Notes under the pieces: model-generated
Database searches by the model: none
What the model saw: only the letters and a program-made list of their open reading frames with translations
Told to the model about the DNA's origin: nothing
From: Pelagicoccus mobilis
GTDB lineage: Bacteria; Verrucomicrobiota; Verrucomicrobiia; Opitutales; Opitutaceae
Length of the DNA stretch: 64,000 bases
Assembly (NCBI RefSeq): GCF_016595505.1
Contig: NZ_JAENIL010000005.1
Span: forward strand, 124,001-188,000
Direction of reading: 5' to 3'
Program-made: the position numbers and the translations under genes
In this document: in pieces, positions 35,258 through 44,129 of the stretch
Numbering within the stretch: position 1 is the stretch's first letter
Layout of the letters: each line of letters starts with the position of its first letter

Positions 35258-35630
35258 AATCAGAATTCTCGTCATCAATTACCTAATACAAATTTATGCA
35301 CCCTCTATTTCGAAAAAGCCTCTAGAGCGTCCCGCTCTACCGTCTCATCGTACTTCGGGTTCAGCTCACTAGGGACAGGGGCTCCGATCTTCACACCTTA
35401 GCTTGCTTCAGAATCCCAAACAACCCCGTCCGCGGCTTAGACTTTTCAAGGACGCCATTCAGTGTCCGGCATTCGTCTCTGGCGGTATCGAAACTGAAAA
35501 AAACGCGGTTGGGGTAGATCATAACTGGATGTCACGTCATCCTAATACGTGCTTCCCAACTTCACAATCCCCCTAATCGAGGGGGATTTTAGAGATTCCT
35601 GTTTTCCGAAAAAGAGCTACCTTCAACTCT
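35258..35630. other. 373-base divergent intergenic region with a hairpin
   Basis: Lies between the divergent starts of the sulfatase (-) and histidine kinase (+). A 9-bp perfect hairpin AATCCCCCT-AATCG-AGGGGGATT (35566-35588) followed by TT sits 43 bases before the kinase start. A similar hairpin occurs at 33130. No open reading frame with family resemblance was seen; promoters for both sides must lie here but no convincing -35/-10 pair was identified. Confidence 0.5.
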
Positions 35631-37559
35631 ATGCTCAAACTGCCCCCAATCGGTCCATTCGGACTACTGCTCGTTTTCCTCTGTTTGAGGGGCAATACAT
35701 CAGTTTCGGGAATTACCACGAGCGCAATCGAACACGAAATCTCGATCTTAGAAGCAGAACTAGCGACCCTTCCCATCTCTCATCCCAGCACCTTGCCATG
35801 GTCTCGCGGAGTTAGCTGGCACCTCAACCAACAACCGGAAAAGCCGGTCTCGGCCACCATCACTTTCGCGGCTCCCGCATACATCGACCTGATCGCAATC
35901 CTCCCCGCCGCCTACCCTGACAAAGACAACAAGCTTCGCCCTGACGGCTTCCCGATTCGCTTCTATTTGGAACGCCTGCTTCCCGACGGCTCATCCGAGA
36001 TAATTGCCGACTATCGCGAAAACGACTACCCGACTCCCGGCGTAGAGCCGCAGCTTTTCCCCTGCCCGTCGGACACACTCACTGCCGGCCTCAAGATCAC
36101 CTCAACCTTACATCTACCGAACCAGGTTTGGCTCCGGCCTTCCCATGTTGTAGCGTTGAACGAGATCATCGCCTTTTCGGGCGAACACAACGTCGCGCTC
36201 AATGCCCAAGTCGAAGCCCCGATGCACACTCCTTCCGGGCAACTTTGGACTCCCCAAGCGCTCGTCGACGGCTTCACCCACTTCTCCCTTTCGGATCGAA
36301 ATCTCCGGGAGCCCAACATCGCCTATAAGGTCAACTCAGATAAACTCGTTCTGGATTTCGTGTTCGAACAAGAGCAGCAAATCAACGAGTTCAGAATTTG
36401 GCCGCTTATCAACCTGTACTACCCTCCAATAAGCGGGGTTGGATTCCCCAAAGGAATCAAGCTCGAGAAAGTAGAAGAAAACCAACAGTCCACACTCTAC
36501 GAGAGTGGAGAGAGCATTCCCCATCCCGGTTCCGATCCCTACATGAGGCAAATTACTCCCACAACGGGAAAACACTTTCGCTTCACCCTCTCCAAACCCG
36601 TTCCCGAACAGCGAGCAAAATATCGGGAGAACCTATCGATTGAGGAGATCCAGTTATTATCCGCTGGCAAAATACTGACCAACGGAATGACGCCTAGCAT
36701 TCAAAACCCGAATACACGCAAAACGAGTTCGAACGCCGTACAGAAACTAACAGACGGCTTCACCAGCGAAGGAAAGATTGTCCCCCTCCGCCGATGGGTA
36801 GAGAGCTTTCACCGACGGGCCCAAATCGAGAAGCAACTCCTCAGTCTCAACTCGGAACTGGACTTCGCCCGGCGACAGGAACGTGAGCGCATGCAAGTCC
36901 TAACGATCGCGGGAATCACGGCAATAATCCTACTCGCACTCCTCGTTTGGATCGTGCGTCTACTATCCGTACGCAAGTGGACGCGAATCCGCGAGCAAAT
37001 CGCCGCCGATCTCCATGACCATGTAGGAGCAAACCTCAGCAGTATCGCCCATTCCAATACACTCCTTAGTAGAACAATCGAAACCCCTTCCGAGTTGCAG
37101 AGCGAGCTCCTAGAGGACTCTGTTGCGACCGCCAGGTCAACAGCCTCTGAGGCACGCGAGATCGTAAAGCTCCTGCAGGATAAAAGAGCGAACCAACCAC
37201 TCTCCGCACTGATAAAAAAGACGACCAGACAAATACTCGGCGATATCGAATACACCTGTACGCTCCCGGAGTCACTTGGCCTCAATCCCTCACAAAAATG
37301 GAACCTGGTTCTCTTCCTAAAGGAAGCGCTCAACAACGTGATCAAACACTCCCAAGCAAATCATGTGGACATCGAGTTGATACATTCTGGACGCCGCGTC
37401 GAGCTCGCCATAACCGACAACGGCTGCGGTATCACTGGCAAAAGGAAATCGCTCTTCCATCTGGAGAAACGAGCCACTCTCCTCAATGGCAAACTGGGAA
37501 TTAAAACGGGCAGAGGCACTCGCATCACCCTTAACTTCAAGCGAGGTCTTTTCTCATGA
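35631..37559 (+). CDS. NarL-type sensor histidine kinase with periplasmic discoidin-like sensor
   Basis: 642 residues. Signal sequence at 1-~26, then ~390 periplasmic residues with two blocks that look like F5/8 type C (discoidin) beta-sandwiches (WHLNQQPEKPVSATITF... and QALVDGFTHFSL...LVLDFVFEQEQQINEFRIWP), suggesting carbohydrate or surface sensing; this is inference. One membrane helix at ~424-446, then HisKA_3 with phospho-acceptor His462 in REQIAADLHDHVGANLSSI, and a HATPase with EALNNVIKHSQANHV and ITDNGCGI. It overlaps the response regulator by 4 bases (ATGA), so the pair is translationally coupled. Located next to a sulfatase on each side, it may control sulfated glycan use. Confidence 0.88.
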   Translation: MLKLPPIGPFGLLLVFLCLRGNTSVSGITTSAIEHEISILEAELATLPISHPSTLPWSRGVSWHLNQQPEKPVSATITFAAPAYIDLIAILPAAYPDKDNKLRPDGFPIRFYLERLLPDGSSEIIADYRENDYPTPGVEPQLFPCPSDTLTAGLKITSTLHLPNQVWLRPSHVVALNEIIAFSGEHNVALNAQVEAPMHTPSGQLWTPQALVDGFTHFSLSDRNLREPNIAYKVNSDKLVLDFVFEQEQQINEFRIWPLINLYYPPISGVGFPKGIKLEKVEENQQSTLYESGESIPHPGSDPYMRQITPTTGKHFRFTLSKPVPEQRAKYRENLSIEEIQLLSAGKILTNGMTPSIQNPNTRKTSSNAVQKLTDGFTSEGKIVPLRRWVESFHRRAQIEKQLLSLNSELDFARRQERERMQVLTIAGITAIILLALLVWIVRLLSVRKWTRIREQIAADLHDHVGANLSSIAHSNTLLSRTIETPSELQSELLEDSVATARSTASEAREIVKLLQDKRANQPLSALIKKTTRQILGDIEYTCTLPESLGLNPSQKWNLVLFLKEALNNVIKHSQANHVDIELIHSGRRVELAITDNGCGITGKRKSLFHLEKRATLLNGKLGIKTGRGTRITLNFKRGLFS

Positions 37560-38197
37560 GCCGAACAATCGAAGTCATTATCGTCGAAGACAACGAATCC
37601 TTCACCAAGTCACTGAAACGTACCCTCGCATTCAACTCTGACATGGCTTGCACCGGATCGTTCAATAGCGTCGAGGACTTTTTGGATACAGAGAATGAGG
37701 ATACTCGAGAGCCCCATATAGCCCTCCTCGACATCCATCTCCCGGGCAAAAGCGGTCTCACCCTAGTGCCTCACCTCAAAGAGAACTACCCCAACACCAA
37801 GATTCTTGTTCTCACCCAAGACGACGACTACCATACCACCCTAGAAGCGATCCGCCTAGGCGTATCTGGATACGTCCTCAAAAACGCTGACTTAGAAGAT
37901 ATCGAACGCGCCATCCGCGAAGTAAACGACGGCGGTTGCGTCATCGACCCACAGCTCTCACGCCTTGTCCTCGACGCCCTAGACTCCAAGGAGCCCAGCA
38001 AAGACAGCACCCTCAGCAATCGCGAGCGACAAGTCCTCGAGCTTCTCGCCATGGGTTTAGTTAAAAAGGAAGTAGCGGACCGCCTGAACCTAAGCTACTA
38101 CACTGTATCCGAATACACAGACAACATCTACAAGAAACTCCAATCCCCCAACGCCGCAGCTGCCGTGGCTACCGCGATTCGAAAGGGACTAATCTAA
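37556..38197 (+). CDS. NarL/LuxR family response regulator
   Basis: 213 residues. Receiver domain ~1-120 with acidic pair VIIVEDNESF, phospho-acceptor Asp59 in ALLDIHLPGKSG, Thr in LVLTQDDD and Lys in YVLKNAD. LuxR-type HTH at ~150-205: LSNRERQVLELLAMGLVKKE and RLNLSYYTVSEYTDNIYKKL. It is the partner of the kinase at 35631, whose stop it overlaps by 4 bases. Cytoplasmic DNA-binding activator. Targets are not identifiable; the sulfatase genes on both sides are candidates. Confidence 0.93.
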   Translation: MSRTIEVIIVEDNESFTKSLKRTLAFNSDMACTGSFNSVEDFLDTENEDTREPHIALLDIHLPGKSGLTLVPHLKENYPNTKILVLTQDDDYHTTLEAIRLGVSGYVLKNADLEDIERAIREVNDGGCVIDPQLSRLVLDALDSKEPSKDSTLSNRERQVLELLAMGLVKKEVADRLNLSYYTVSEYTDNIYKKLQSPNAAAAVATAIRKGLI

Positions 38198-38209
38198 GCA
38201 GAATACGTT

Positions 38210-38234
38210 GGCCGTCGGGGACGACGGCCGCTAC
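38210..38234. repeat. interspersed repeat/hairpin, GTAGCGG family
   Basis: GGCCGTCGGGGACGACGGCC GCTACC. It forms a tight hairpin between convergent stops (38197 + and 38245 -) and may end both transcripts, though without a U-tract. Same family as 33198-33255. Confidence 0.65.
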
Positions 38235-38244
38235 CTTCAGGAAT

Positions 38245-39732
38245 TCACTTGGAGGAATCCTTGCTCAAGAGCTCATCTATTTTCGTCCCGAACGGGACCT
38301 TTTCTTCACTCAGGATTCCCCGAGCATCCATAACTTGGTCTCCGCTCGAATTTTGCCATTTAAAGAGAGTGCGGCGCATTTTCCTGAGAACCCCCACGTA
38401 TTCAGGATCCGTAGCCAGATTGCGGGTTTGCAACTCGTCAGCCTCTAGATCGTAAAGCTCTACCGGCTCCTTCTCCGACGCGTAATAGACGGCCTGCAAT
38501 GCGTTCAGCTCCCCTTCCTCATGCAATTGAGCCATACTCTCAAAACTCACGACTTTTCTAGCGTAGTGGTTTGCTCGATATGGGATCTCCGGAAAGAAGT
38601 GATGAATGTATTGATACTTCTTGGTGACAATCGCTCGCGAGCAATCGAAGACGCCATTCATTCCATCGCGCGTCGCCACCACATACTCGCGTGAGGAAAC
38701 ATCAGCCAATAGGTTCAGACCTTCCATAGTCGGAGGCACACAGACTTTCGCGGCGCTCAAAACAGTCGGAGCGATATCGATGATACTAGCTAATTCGCCA
38801 TTGACCGCACCCGCATCTAGATTCCCAGGCCACCGCATGATCAAAGGGACATGGATACCCGTTAGCCACAGATTCTGTTTATGACGCGGGAGAGTCGCCC
38901 CGTGATCACTCAGAAGAATAACAAGCGTATCCCTATCCAAGTTCGACAGCTCCAAGGCATCGAGAAACTTCCCCACTTCAACATCAGTGTGAGAGACGGC
39001 ATCTAAGGCAGAGGCCAGAACCAGACGCACCTCCTCGTTGTCGTAGTAGTGAGGCGGGACATCCACTTCAGCCGGGTCCACTTCGATCCCCTTTTCTATC
39101 GCCCACTTACGCCCCGGTTCGAAGCCATGCTTCTTGCCTGTTTCGATATTGGCGTAAGCGAAGAAGGGTTGCGTGTTTTTCCTCTGACTCCACACGCCGC
39201 CCTTGAAATAAGTCGAAATGTCAATTGGGTCGATTATCTGCAGGTGATCGAAAACCTCCTTCCCACTCTCCTGATTATTCTCCGGCTTCCCTCGGTCAAA
39301 GTTCAGATCCGTCTTAGCCGTCGCACCGTACAGCTTATTGTACATACGGTCGCCATTGCTCTTGAAGTTGACCGTAAAGTAACCCGCCTCGCTCATGAGT
39401 TCCGTCAGAATATGACACCCCTCCGGAAGCGTATCAATGTAGTGACTACGATGATTCGGAGCTCCGATGGTCGACGCGTAACATCCTGTAAACAATGAAG
39501 TATGACTTGGACTGCACACGGTTCCCGACGCATAAGCCCGCGTAAAACGTACCCCTTGCGAAGCGAGCCGATCGATGTTCGGTGTAGTCACGAGTTCATT
39601 TCCATAACACCCAAAATCAGGATCCAGATCGTCGAGAAACAGAATCAATATGTTCGGCCTGTCTTGGGCCTCGACTAATTGTACGGGGTACAGCCCTTGC
39701 AAAACGAGGACAAGTAAGAGGATGTGTTTCAT
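38245..39732 (-). CDS. sulfatase family protein with atypical CSPSH maturation motif
   Basis: 495 residues, signal peptide ending near VEAQDRP. The alkaline-phosphatase fold metal motif NILILFLDDLDPDFGCYGN and the segment TTPNIDRLASQGVRFTRAYASG lead into TVCSPSHTSLFTG (Cys73). The standard formylglycine motif is C/S-x-P-S-R; here the Arg is His77, encoded CAT, and the same codon is read directly on the sequence. LVILLSDHGATLPRHKQNLW and LIMRWPG are intact. The overall similarity is to iduronate-2-sulfatase-like and heparan N-sulfatase-like exported enzymes. The Arg is part of the recognition site of the formylglycine-generating enzyme, so activation may differ or the protein may act as another hydrolase. 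Probably periplasmic. Confidence 0.85.
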   Translation of the reverse strand: MKHILLLVLVLQGLYPVQLVEAQDRPNILILFLDDLDPDFGCYGNELVTTPNIDRLASQGVRFTRAYASGTVCSPSHTSLFTGCYASTIGAPNHRSHYIDTLPEGCHILTELMSEAGYFTVNFKSNGDRMYNKLYGATAKTDLNFDRGKPENNQESGKEVFDHLQIIDPIDISTYFKGGVWSQRKNTQPFFAYANIETGKKHGFEPGRKWAIEKGIEVDPAEVDVPPHYYDNEEVRLVLASALDAVSHTDVEVGKFLDALELSNLDRDTLVILLSDHGATLPRHKQNLWLTGIHVPLIMRWPGNLDAGAVNGELASIIDIAPTVLSAAKVCVPPTMEGLNLLADVSSREYVVATRDGMNGVFDCSRAIVTKKYQYIHHFFPEIPYRANHYARKVVSFESMAQLHEEGELNALQAVYYASEKEPVELYDLEADELQTRNLATDPEYVGVLRKMRRTLFKWQNSSGDQVMDARGILSEEKVPFGTKIDELLSKDSSK

Positions 39733-39770
39733 TTCGTCTTTAGTCTGAGACCTTATCGTTTACGGCGAGG

Positions 39771-39830
39771 CTGTAGGTCGCCGCGGTGAGGCGATTTCAG
39801 GACTGGCGGGTCAACGCCCCGCCCTACAGG
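39771..39830. repeat. interspersed repeat, CTGTAGGGCGGGGCG family (inverted copy)
   Basis: CTGTAGGTCGCCGCGGTGAG...GTCAACGCCCCGCCCTACAG. Reverse-complement match to 6553-6610. Between the sulfatase start and the oxidoreductase stop on the minus strand. Confidence 0.7.
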
Positions 39831-39885
39831 TTGTGAGAATGCACAAGGCGACGCTCCCGAAGTAGATCCACTATTAATTGTTACG

Positions 39886-41268
39886 TTACCAAAGATCCTC
39901 GCCATACTCCCAGCCCTTGCGGACAGGTTCCTTAACGAATGCATTCACTTCCTTGTGATTGGTGATCTTCATCTTCTTGGCGTTCCACTTGAGTGTTTTT
40001 CCGGAACGGATAGCTAAACCGCCAAGCAGAACCACCTCGGTCAGGGGAGCCGCGTAATCGAAATTCGAGCCAGGAGTTGGCCCGCCTTTGATCGCATTTA
40101 GCAACTCCTTATGCGGACCGCCTTTCACCCGTGGGAGAGGACGTTTCTTGAGCAGATCACCGTACTTGGCCATATTCTTCCGTGGCCAAAGCATCGGGCT
40201 CTCCGGGCGCATACCTTCATGATAAACCGTTTCTTCAGAACCGATCATGTACATGCCATTACTCGGCATCGTATCCATTCCTGGAAGCTTCGGCGGACGG
40301 ATCGTTCCCTCGTACCAATGCAATTTCACGGGGGGCATTTTCCCACGTGCTGGGAAATGGTAGATCAGGTGAGCCCCCTTAGGGGTGAAGTGCTTGTTCG
40401 CCGGTTCCGCAAGTTCGACTTCTACCTTCGTCGGCATCCCCAGTTCCAAAGCCCAGAACGGTGTATCCAAACAGTGGCAACCGATGTCGCCCATCGCGCC
40501 GACGCCGTAATCCCACCAACCACGCCAGGTCGTGGGTGCATAGATGGGACTGAACTCCTTCTCGGGAATCGGTCCTTGCCAGAGCTTCCAGTCAAGACCC
40601 TCGGGAACTGGAGCTGAAACAGGTGGATATTGCTTCTGACGTGGGAAATAGGTCGGCTCCGGTCGATCCGTCCAACAGTGGACTTCCCTCACCTCGCCAA
40701 GAACCCCTGCTTGAAACCACTCCACAATGAGTCGTGCCCCTTCGAAGGTGTGTCCTTGATTTCCCATTACGGTCTGCACGCCATACTTTTGAGCAGCTTT
40801 CTGCATGGTCCGTACTTGCCAGATGTTGTGAGCCATCGGCTTCTGAACAAAAACATGCTTCCCCGCTTCCATGGCAGCCATCGTCGCTGGAAAGTGCGTG
40901 TGATCAGGAGTCGAGACCATCACGACATCGATCTTGTCGCCCATATCGTGCAGCATCTCGCGGAAGTCGCTGAACGTCTTCGCTTGCGGATTCTGGTCCG
41001 CAATCTCAGCGGGTGAAATATCGTTCGGGAAGAACTTCCACTCCGGATCATCCCTACGCCAATCCACATCACAGAGAGCCACGAGGTTCTCCGTCAATCC
41101 CGCTTTCACCGCACCTTTGCCCATGTGACTGATTCCCACACAGGCAACGTTCAGCTTATTGTTAACTCCCAGCGACTTCGCTATCGAAAACCTTGGGATG
41201 ACGAGAGATCCAGCTGCTGCGATCGCTGCCTTTTGAACAAATCCTCTACGAGAAACGTTTGGGGTCAT
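39886..41268 (-). CDS. Gfo/Idh/MocA oxidoreductase with twin-arginine signal
   Basis: 460 residues from ATG 41268 (MTPNVSRRGFVQKAAIAAAG); a TTG four codons upstream is less likely. The SRRGF segment and following hydrophobic stretch are a Tat signal. LNVACVGISHMGKGAVKA is the nucleotide-binding loop with the order GxSxxG rather than GxGxxG. The motif is HVFVQKPMAHN, with Gln for the usual Glu of EKP. GVGAMGDIGCHCLDTPFWAL is the substrate-domain signature of the exported subgroup. It is followed upstream by a second Tat-exported paralogue and a DUF1080 protein, so it probably takes part in an exported 3-keto-sugar reaction. Confidence 0.88.
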   Translation of the reverse strand: MTPNVSRRGFVQKAAIAAAGSLVIPRFSIAKSLGVNNKLNVACVGISHMGKGAVKAGLTENLVALCDVDWRRDDPEWKFFPNDISPAEIADQNPQAKTFSDFREMLHDMGDKIDVVMVSTPDHTHFPATMAAMEAGKHVFVQKPMAHNIWQVRTMQKAAQKYGVQTVMGNQGHTFEGARLIVEWFQAGVLGEVREVHCWTDRPEPTYFPRQKQYPPVSAPVPEGLDWKLWQGPIPEKEFSPIYAPTTWRGWWDYGVGAMGDIGCHCLDTPFWALELGMPTKVEVELAEPANKHFTPKGAHLIYHFPARGKMPPVKLHWYEGTIRPPKLPGMDTMPSNGMYMIGSEETVYHEGMRPESPMLWPRKNMAKYGDLLKKRPLPRVKGGPHKELLNAIKGGPTPGSNFDYAAPLTEVVLLGGLAIRSGKTLKWNAKKMKITNHKEVNAFVKEPVRKGWEYGEDLW

Positions 41269-41296
41269 TTTCTGTATCAATTATTTGGGGTTAGTT

Positions 41297-41356
41297 GTAG
41301 GGTCGTCGCTTGAGACGCACCGCATTGCAGGAATCAACTCCTGCGGCATGCCCTAC
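41297..41356. repeat. interspersed palindromic repeat, GTAGGG family
   Basis: GTAGGGTCGTCGCTTGAGAC GCACCGCATTGCAGGA...TGCGGCATGCCCTAC. Very close to 42827 and 14972 in its left half. Lies between two same-strand oxidoreductase genes. Confidence 0.8.
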
Positions 41357-41375
41357 GATTGATGGTTCCTTAAAC

Positions 41376-42806
41376 TTACATCCGGTAGAACTCCTCCCAG
41401 CCCTTCCGTGGAGCTGGGTCGAGCAAGGCATTGGCCGCTTTGCTATTGGTGAAGGTCTTCTTCTCCCGGCTAAAGTGCAGTTCGCCACCGAGACGCTGCG
41501 AAATCATACCCATGTTGAGAACCTGCGAAAGCGGAGCCGCCACGCTAAACGGCGAACGAGCTTCCTCTTCCCCTTTACAAGCCAACAGAAAGTTCTCCCA
41601 ATGGTGCGAGTTCTTAGTCGGATACTTCGGGAGCGAAGGATGCATCTCCTTGTATTTCTCGCGGGGCACTATACGAAGCGGCTGCTCGTGAGAAATTCCT
41701 CTGAACACGAGGTCTTTTCCATAGAGCACCTTGCCAACATAGTGACTGCGTGGAGCTTTATTATCCTTGCTGAAGTTATTGATCGCCCCCGGCTGTTCAG
41801 TCTTAAGGTCCCTGTATTCAGGAGCTATATACGGTCGGTTGTCTTTTCCGTCGTGCCAATTCAATTCGCAAGCAGGCATTCCCTCACGCTCAGGGAAATT
41901 GAAGCGGATGTGAGAGGCTTTCGGATAGATCAGCGGGTGCCGTCCCTCCAGCTTCACCGCGGTCACCTTCTCCGGATAACCGAGTTTCAGGAAGCGGTGC
42001 GGCGTGTCGATCACGTGCGCCGCCCAATCTCCTAGCATACCGCAACCGTACTCGAACCAACCGCGCCAGTTGCGAGGATGCAGCAAGTCACTGTAGGGAC
42101 GCTCTGGCGACACCGAGCACCAAGTATCCCAATTGATGCTCGGATCCATCGAACGCTCCGGATAATCCTTAAACTTGTCGACCCAACCACTCCACCTTAG
42201 ACCGTTCACCTGGTAGGCATCGATCTTTGTGATATCTTTGATGATACCGGCCTCTGACCACGCCTTGAACTGGAAATAGTTGTATCCAGAGTGCCCTTGA
42301 TTCCCCATCTGAGTGACGACGCCGGAGCGCTCCGCCAAATCCATCAAGCGCTCGCATTGCCCAAAGGTGTGAGCCAAGGGTTTCTCGCACCAAACATGCT
42401 TGCCGAGCGACATCGCCAACATGGTACAGGGGAAGTGTGACTGGTCAGCCGTCGATACCACGACCGCGTCGATCTCGTCCGCCATCTCATCGAACATCTT
42501 CCTAAAGTCGTTGAACTGCCGAGCATTTGGGTGGGCAGCCGCTGACTTTTTGGCCTCGTCGCGGTTTAGATCGATATCACAGAGGGCGACAACATTTAGC
42601 AGGCCGGTTGTCAGAAAGGCCTCGCGATTGCGGAAGCCTTTTCCCGCGCTAGCGATGAAAGCAACATTGACCCGTTCGCTGGGCGGCAGGATGTCACTGC
42701 TGGATTGCTTTCCTAAAGCGACATAGGAAGGCAGAATCGTGGCCGCGCCAAAAGCGAGCGACGATTTCTTGATAAAGTCACGACGTGAATTTGCAGGGGT
42801 ATTCAT
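41376..42806 (-). CDS. Gfo/Idh/MocA oxidoreductase with twin-arginine signal
   Basis: 476 residues from ATG 42806 ([20 protein letters not shown]); an earlier ATG at 42884 would translate the neighbouring repeat and is rejected. SRRDFIKK plus a hydrophobic run is a Tat signal. [15 protein letters not shown] occupies the nucleotide-binding loop and departs from GxGxx[22 protein letters not shown] and [11 protein letters not shown] (EKP intact) follow. [20 protein letters not shown] marks the exported subgroup. It pairs with the paralogue at 39886 and the DUF1080 gene at 42902, each gap holding a GTAGGG repeat. Periplasmic; substrate unknown. Confidence 0.88.
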   Translation of the reverse strand: MNTPANSRRDFIKKSSLAFGAATILPSYVALGKQSSSDILPPSERVNVAFIASAGKGFRNREAFLTTGLLNVVALCDIDLNRDEAKKSAAAHPNARQFNDFRKMFDEMADEIDAVVVSTADQSHFPCTMLAMSLGKHVWCEKPLAHTFGQCERLMDLAERSGVVTQMGNQGHSGYNYFQFKAWSEAGIIKDITKIDAYQVNGLRWSGWVDKFKDYPERSMDPSINWDTWCSVSPERPYSDLLHPRNWRGWFEYGCGMLGDWAAHVIDTPHRFLKLGYPEKVTAVKLEGRHPLIYPKASHIRFNFPEREGMPACELNWHDGKDNRPYIAPEYRDLKTEQPGAINNFSKDNKAPRSHYVGKVLYGKDLVFRGISHEQPLRIVPREKYKEMHPSLPKYPTKNSHHWENFLLACKGEEEARSPFSVAAPLSQVLNMGMISQRLGGELHFSREKKTFTNSKAANALLDPAPRKGWEEFYRM

Positions 42807-42826
42807 TTTTTGAATCTCGTTTATTA

Positions 42827-42897
42827 GTAGGGTCGCCGCTCGCGACGCACCGCATTGCAGGATAAGCAAACCCGCGGGGAGCAAGTCCCAGCCCTAC
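42827..42897. repeat. interspersed palindromic repeat, GTAGGG family
   Basis: GTAGGGTCGCCGCTCGCGAC GCACCGCATTGCAGGATAAG...AGCAAGTCCCAGCCCTAC. The right arm is only partly complementary. It ends 5 bases before the DUF1080 stop codon. Confidence 0.75.
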
Positions 42898-42901
42898 CGA
42901 T

Positions 42902-43846
42902 CTATTTCTCAATCACCCAGATGTTCCGGTACTGGGTCGGGTTGTGGTGGTTCTGTATCAGGATCGGACCTTGTGCTACTTCAGGTCGCGGCCCCCTCGG
43001 ACCACCACCGGTTCCGCTGGGCAATACGAAGTCGTCGTGGATCAGGACACCATTTTGCCAGACGCTGATGCGAGCAGATGAAATCTTCTTCTCGCCTTCG
43101 AAGCGGGCTGCGGTAAATTCGATATCAAGGCTCTGCCAGCTCAATGGAGGCAGGCACATGTTAACATTCTGTGTATTCAGACCATAGACACTGCCACACC
43201 AGGTATTCGGTTTCTTGATTTGCTTGATGTCCTTCCAAGCCTCGGGCGATTCATCGAGACCAAACGTATCCGCCACCTGCACCTCATAGGCACCTAGGGC
43301 AAAAACGCCACTGTTGCCGCGATCCGGGTGGCTCAACGGAAGCTCCGGCTTGTAGGGCACCATAAACTCAAGGTGCAGCTTGAAGTCCTTAAACTGCCGA
43401 CGGCTCTTCGTCCCCGCCTGTAAGAGACCGTTCTTGATCTTTCCATTCCCCCACTCCTCGACGCTTGTTCCGTCAAAAAGCGTGATCGCACCCTTTGGCG
43501 CTTTCGGAAAATCCAACCTCGAGGAACGGTCTACTTTCTTGAATCCCTTCAAGCGCGCCTTGATGGCATCCAGCTCCACCCACTCATGCTTAATACGGCC
43601 GCCATCCCATCCAGCTCCTGGCAAACCACCACGGTAGATCGAGAGATAGAACCGCCCTTCGGCAGGAACGACCTGCAGGGCTGTCTTCCCTTTCTTGTAT
43701 TCTCCCAAATAGTCAAAACCAGGATGCTCCTTTGCCGCAGTGGAAGCATCCGTCCATGTGGGCGTGGGAGCAGGCTTCGCAGAAAGAGTCGCAGCCAGCG
43801 CCGCGAACGAGAGGGAAACGAGGATTTTGGGGAGCTTATACTTCAT
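42902..43846 (-). CDS. DUF1080 (3-keto-disaccharide hydrolase family) exported protein
   Basis: 314 residues from ATG 43846 (MKYKLPKILVSLSFAALAAT), giving a signal peptide; 43867 is a longer alternative. A ~100-residue N-terminal part (YLGEYKKGKTALQVVPAEGRF...) precedes the PF06439 domain, which starts GAITLFDGTSVEEWGNG and continues with DFKLHLEFMVPYKPEL, RGNSGVFALGAYEVQVADTF, CGSVYGLN and WQSLDIEFTAARF. It is longer than the paralogue at 14309 because of that N-terminal segment. The family is expected to cleave 3-keto-glycosides made by Gfo/Idh/MocA enzymes; two of those lie directly downstream. Confidence 0.85.
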   Translation of the reverse strand: MKYKLPKILVSLSFAALAATLSAKPAPTPTWTDASTAAKEHPGFDYLGEYKKGKTALQVVPAEGRFYLSIYRGGLPGAGWDGGRIKHEWVELDAIKARLKGFKKVDRSSRLDFPKAPKGAITLFDGTSVEEWGNGKIKNGLLQAGTKSRRQFKDFKLHLEFMVPYKPELPLSHPDRGNSGVFALGAYEVQVADTFGLDESPEAWKDIKQIKKPNTWCGSVYGLNTQNVNMCLPPLSWQSLDIEFTAARFEGEKKISSARISVWQNGVLIHDDFVLPSGTGGGPRGPRPEVAQGPILIQNHHNPTQYRNIWVIEK

Positions 43847-44010
43847 GGGGTGAATCAAGGGGCCCATTTATAGCGCAAGTCCCGCTTCCCCAACATAGTC
43901 ACAAGTCTCAAACTCCGTGTCGTTCGTCGCAAGTGGCTCGCAAGCCTAAGTAGCACATGCGTACCACCTTGGATATCGTTACACGTGAGCATGAACGATG
44001 TTCCATTAGC

Positions 44011-44071
44011 AGGAAAGCAACGCTTCGTCGTTGCCACAATTCAGCTGGAAATGACGGAGCATTTCCCTCCT
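44011..44071. repeat. diverged copy of the AGGAGGGCAACG palindrome
   Basis: AGGAAAGCAACGCTTCGTCG TTGCC...GGAAATGACGGAGCATTTCC CTCCT. Both arms are present with several changes relative to 16376. It lies in the gap between the cytochrome gene stop and the DUF1080 start. Confidence 0.7.
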
Positions 44072-44073
44072 AC

Positions 44074-44104
44074 AGGGAAGAGCGGGAACAAGCCCCTCTT
44101 CCCT
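44074..44104 (-). terminator. hairpin downstream of the multiheme cytochrome
   Basis: Stem AGGGAAGAG / CTCTTCCCT (9 bp perfect) with an inner GGG/CCC pair, 26 bases past the cytochrome stop. There is no T-run, so termination is only a possibility. Confidence 0.4.
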
Positions 44105-44129
44105 TAAGACGAACTCTAAAACAAGGGAC

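Noticed and set aside
1909-44071. Repeats as a possible CRISPR array
   Set aside because: Elements are single, palindromic, spaced by whole genes and of several families; no regular repeat-spacer pattern exists.
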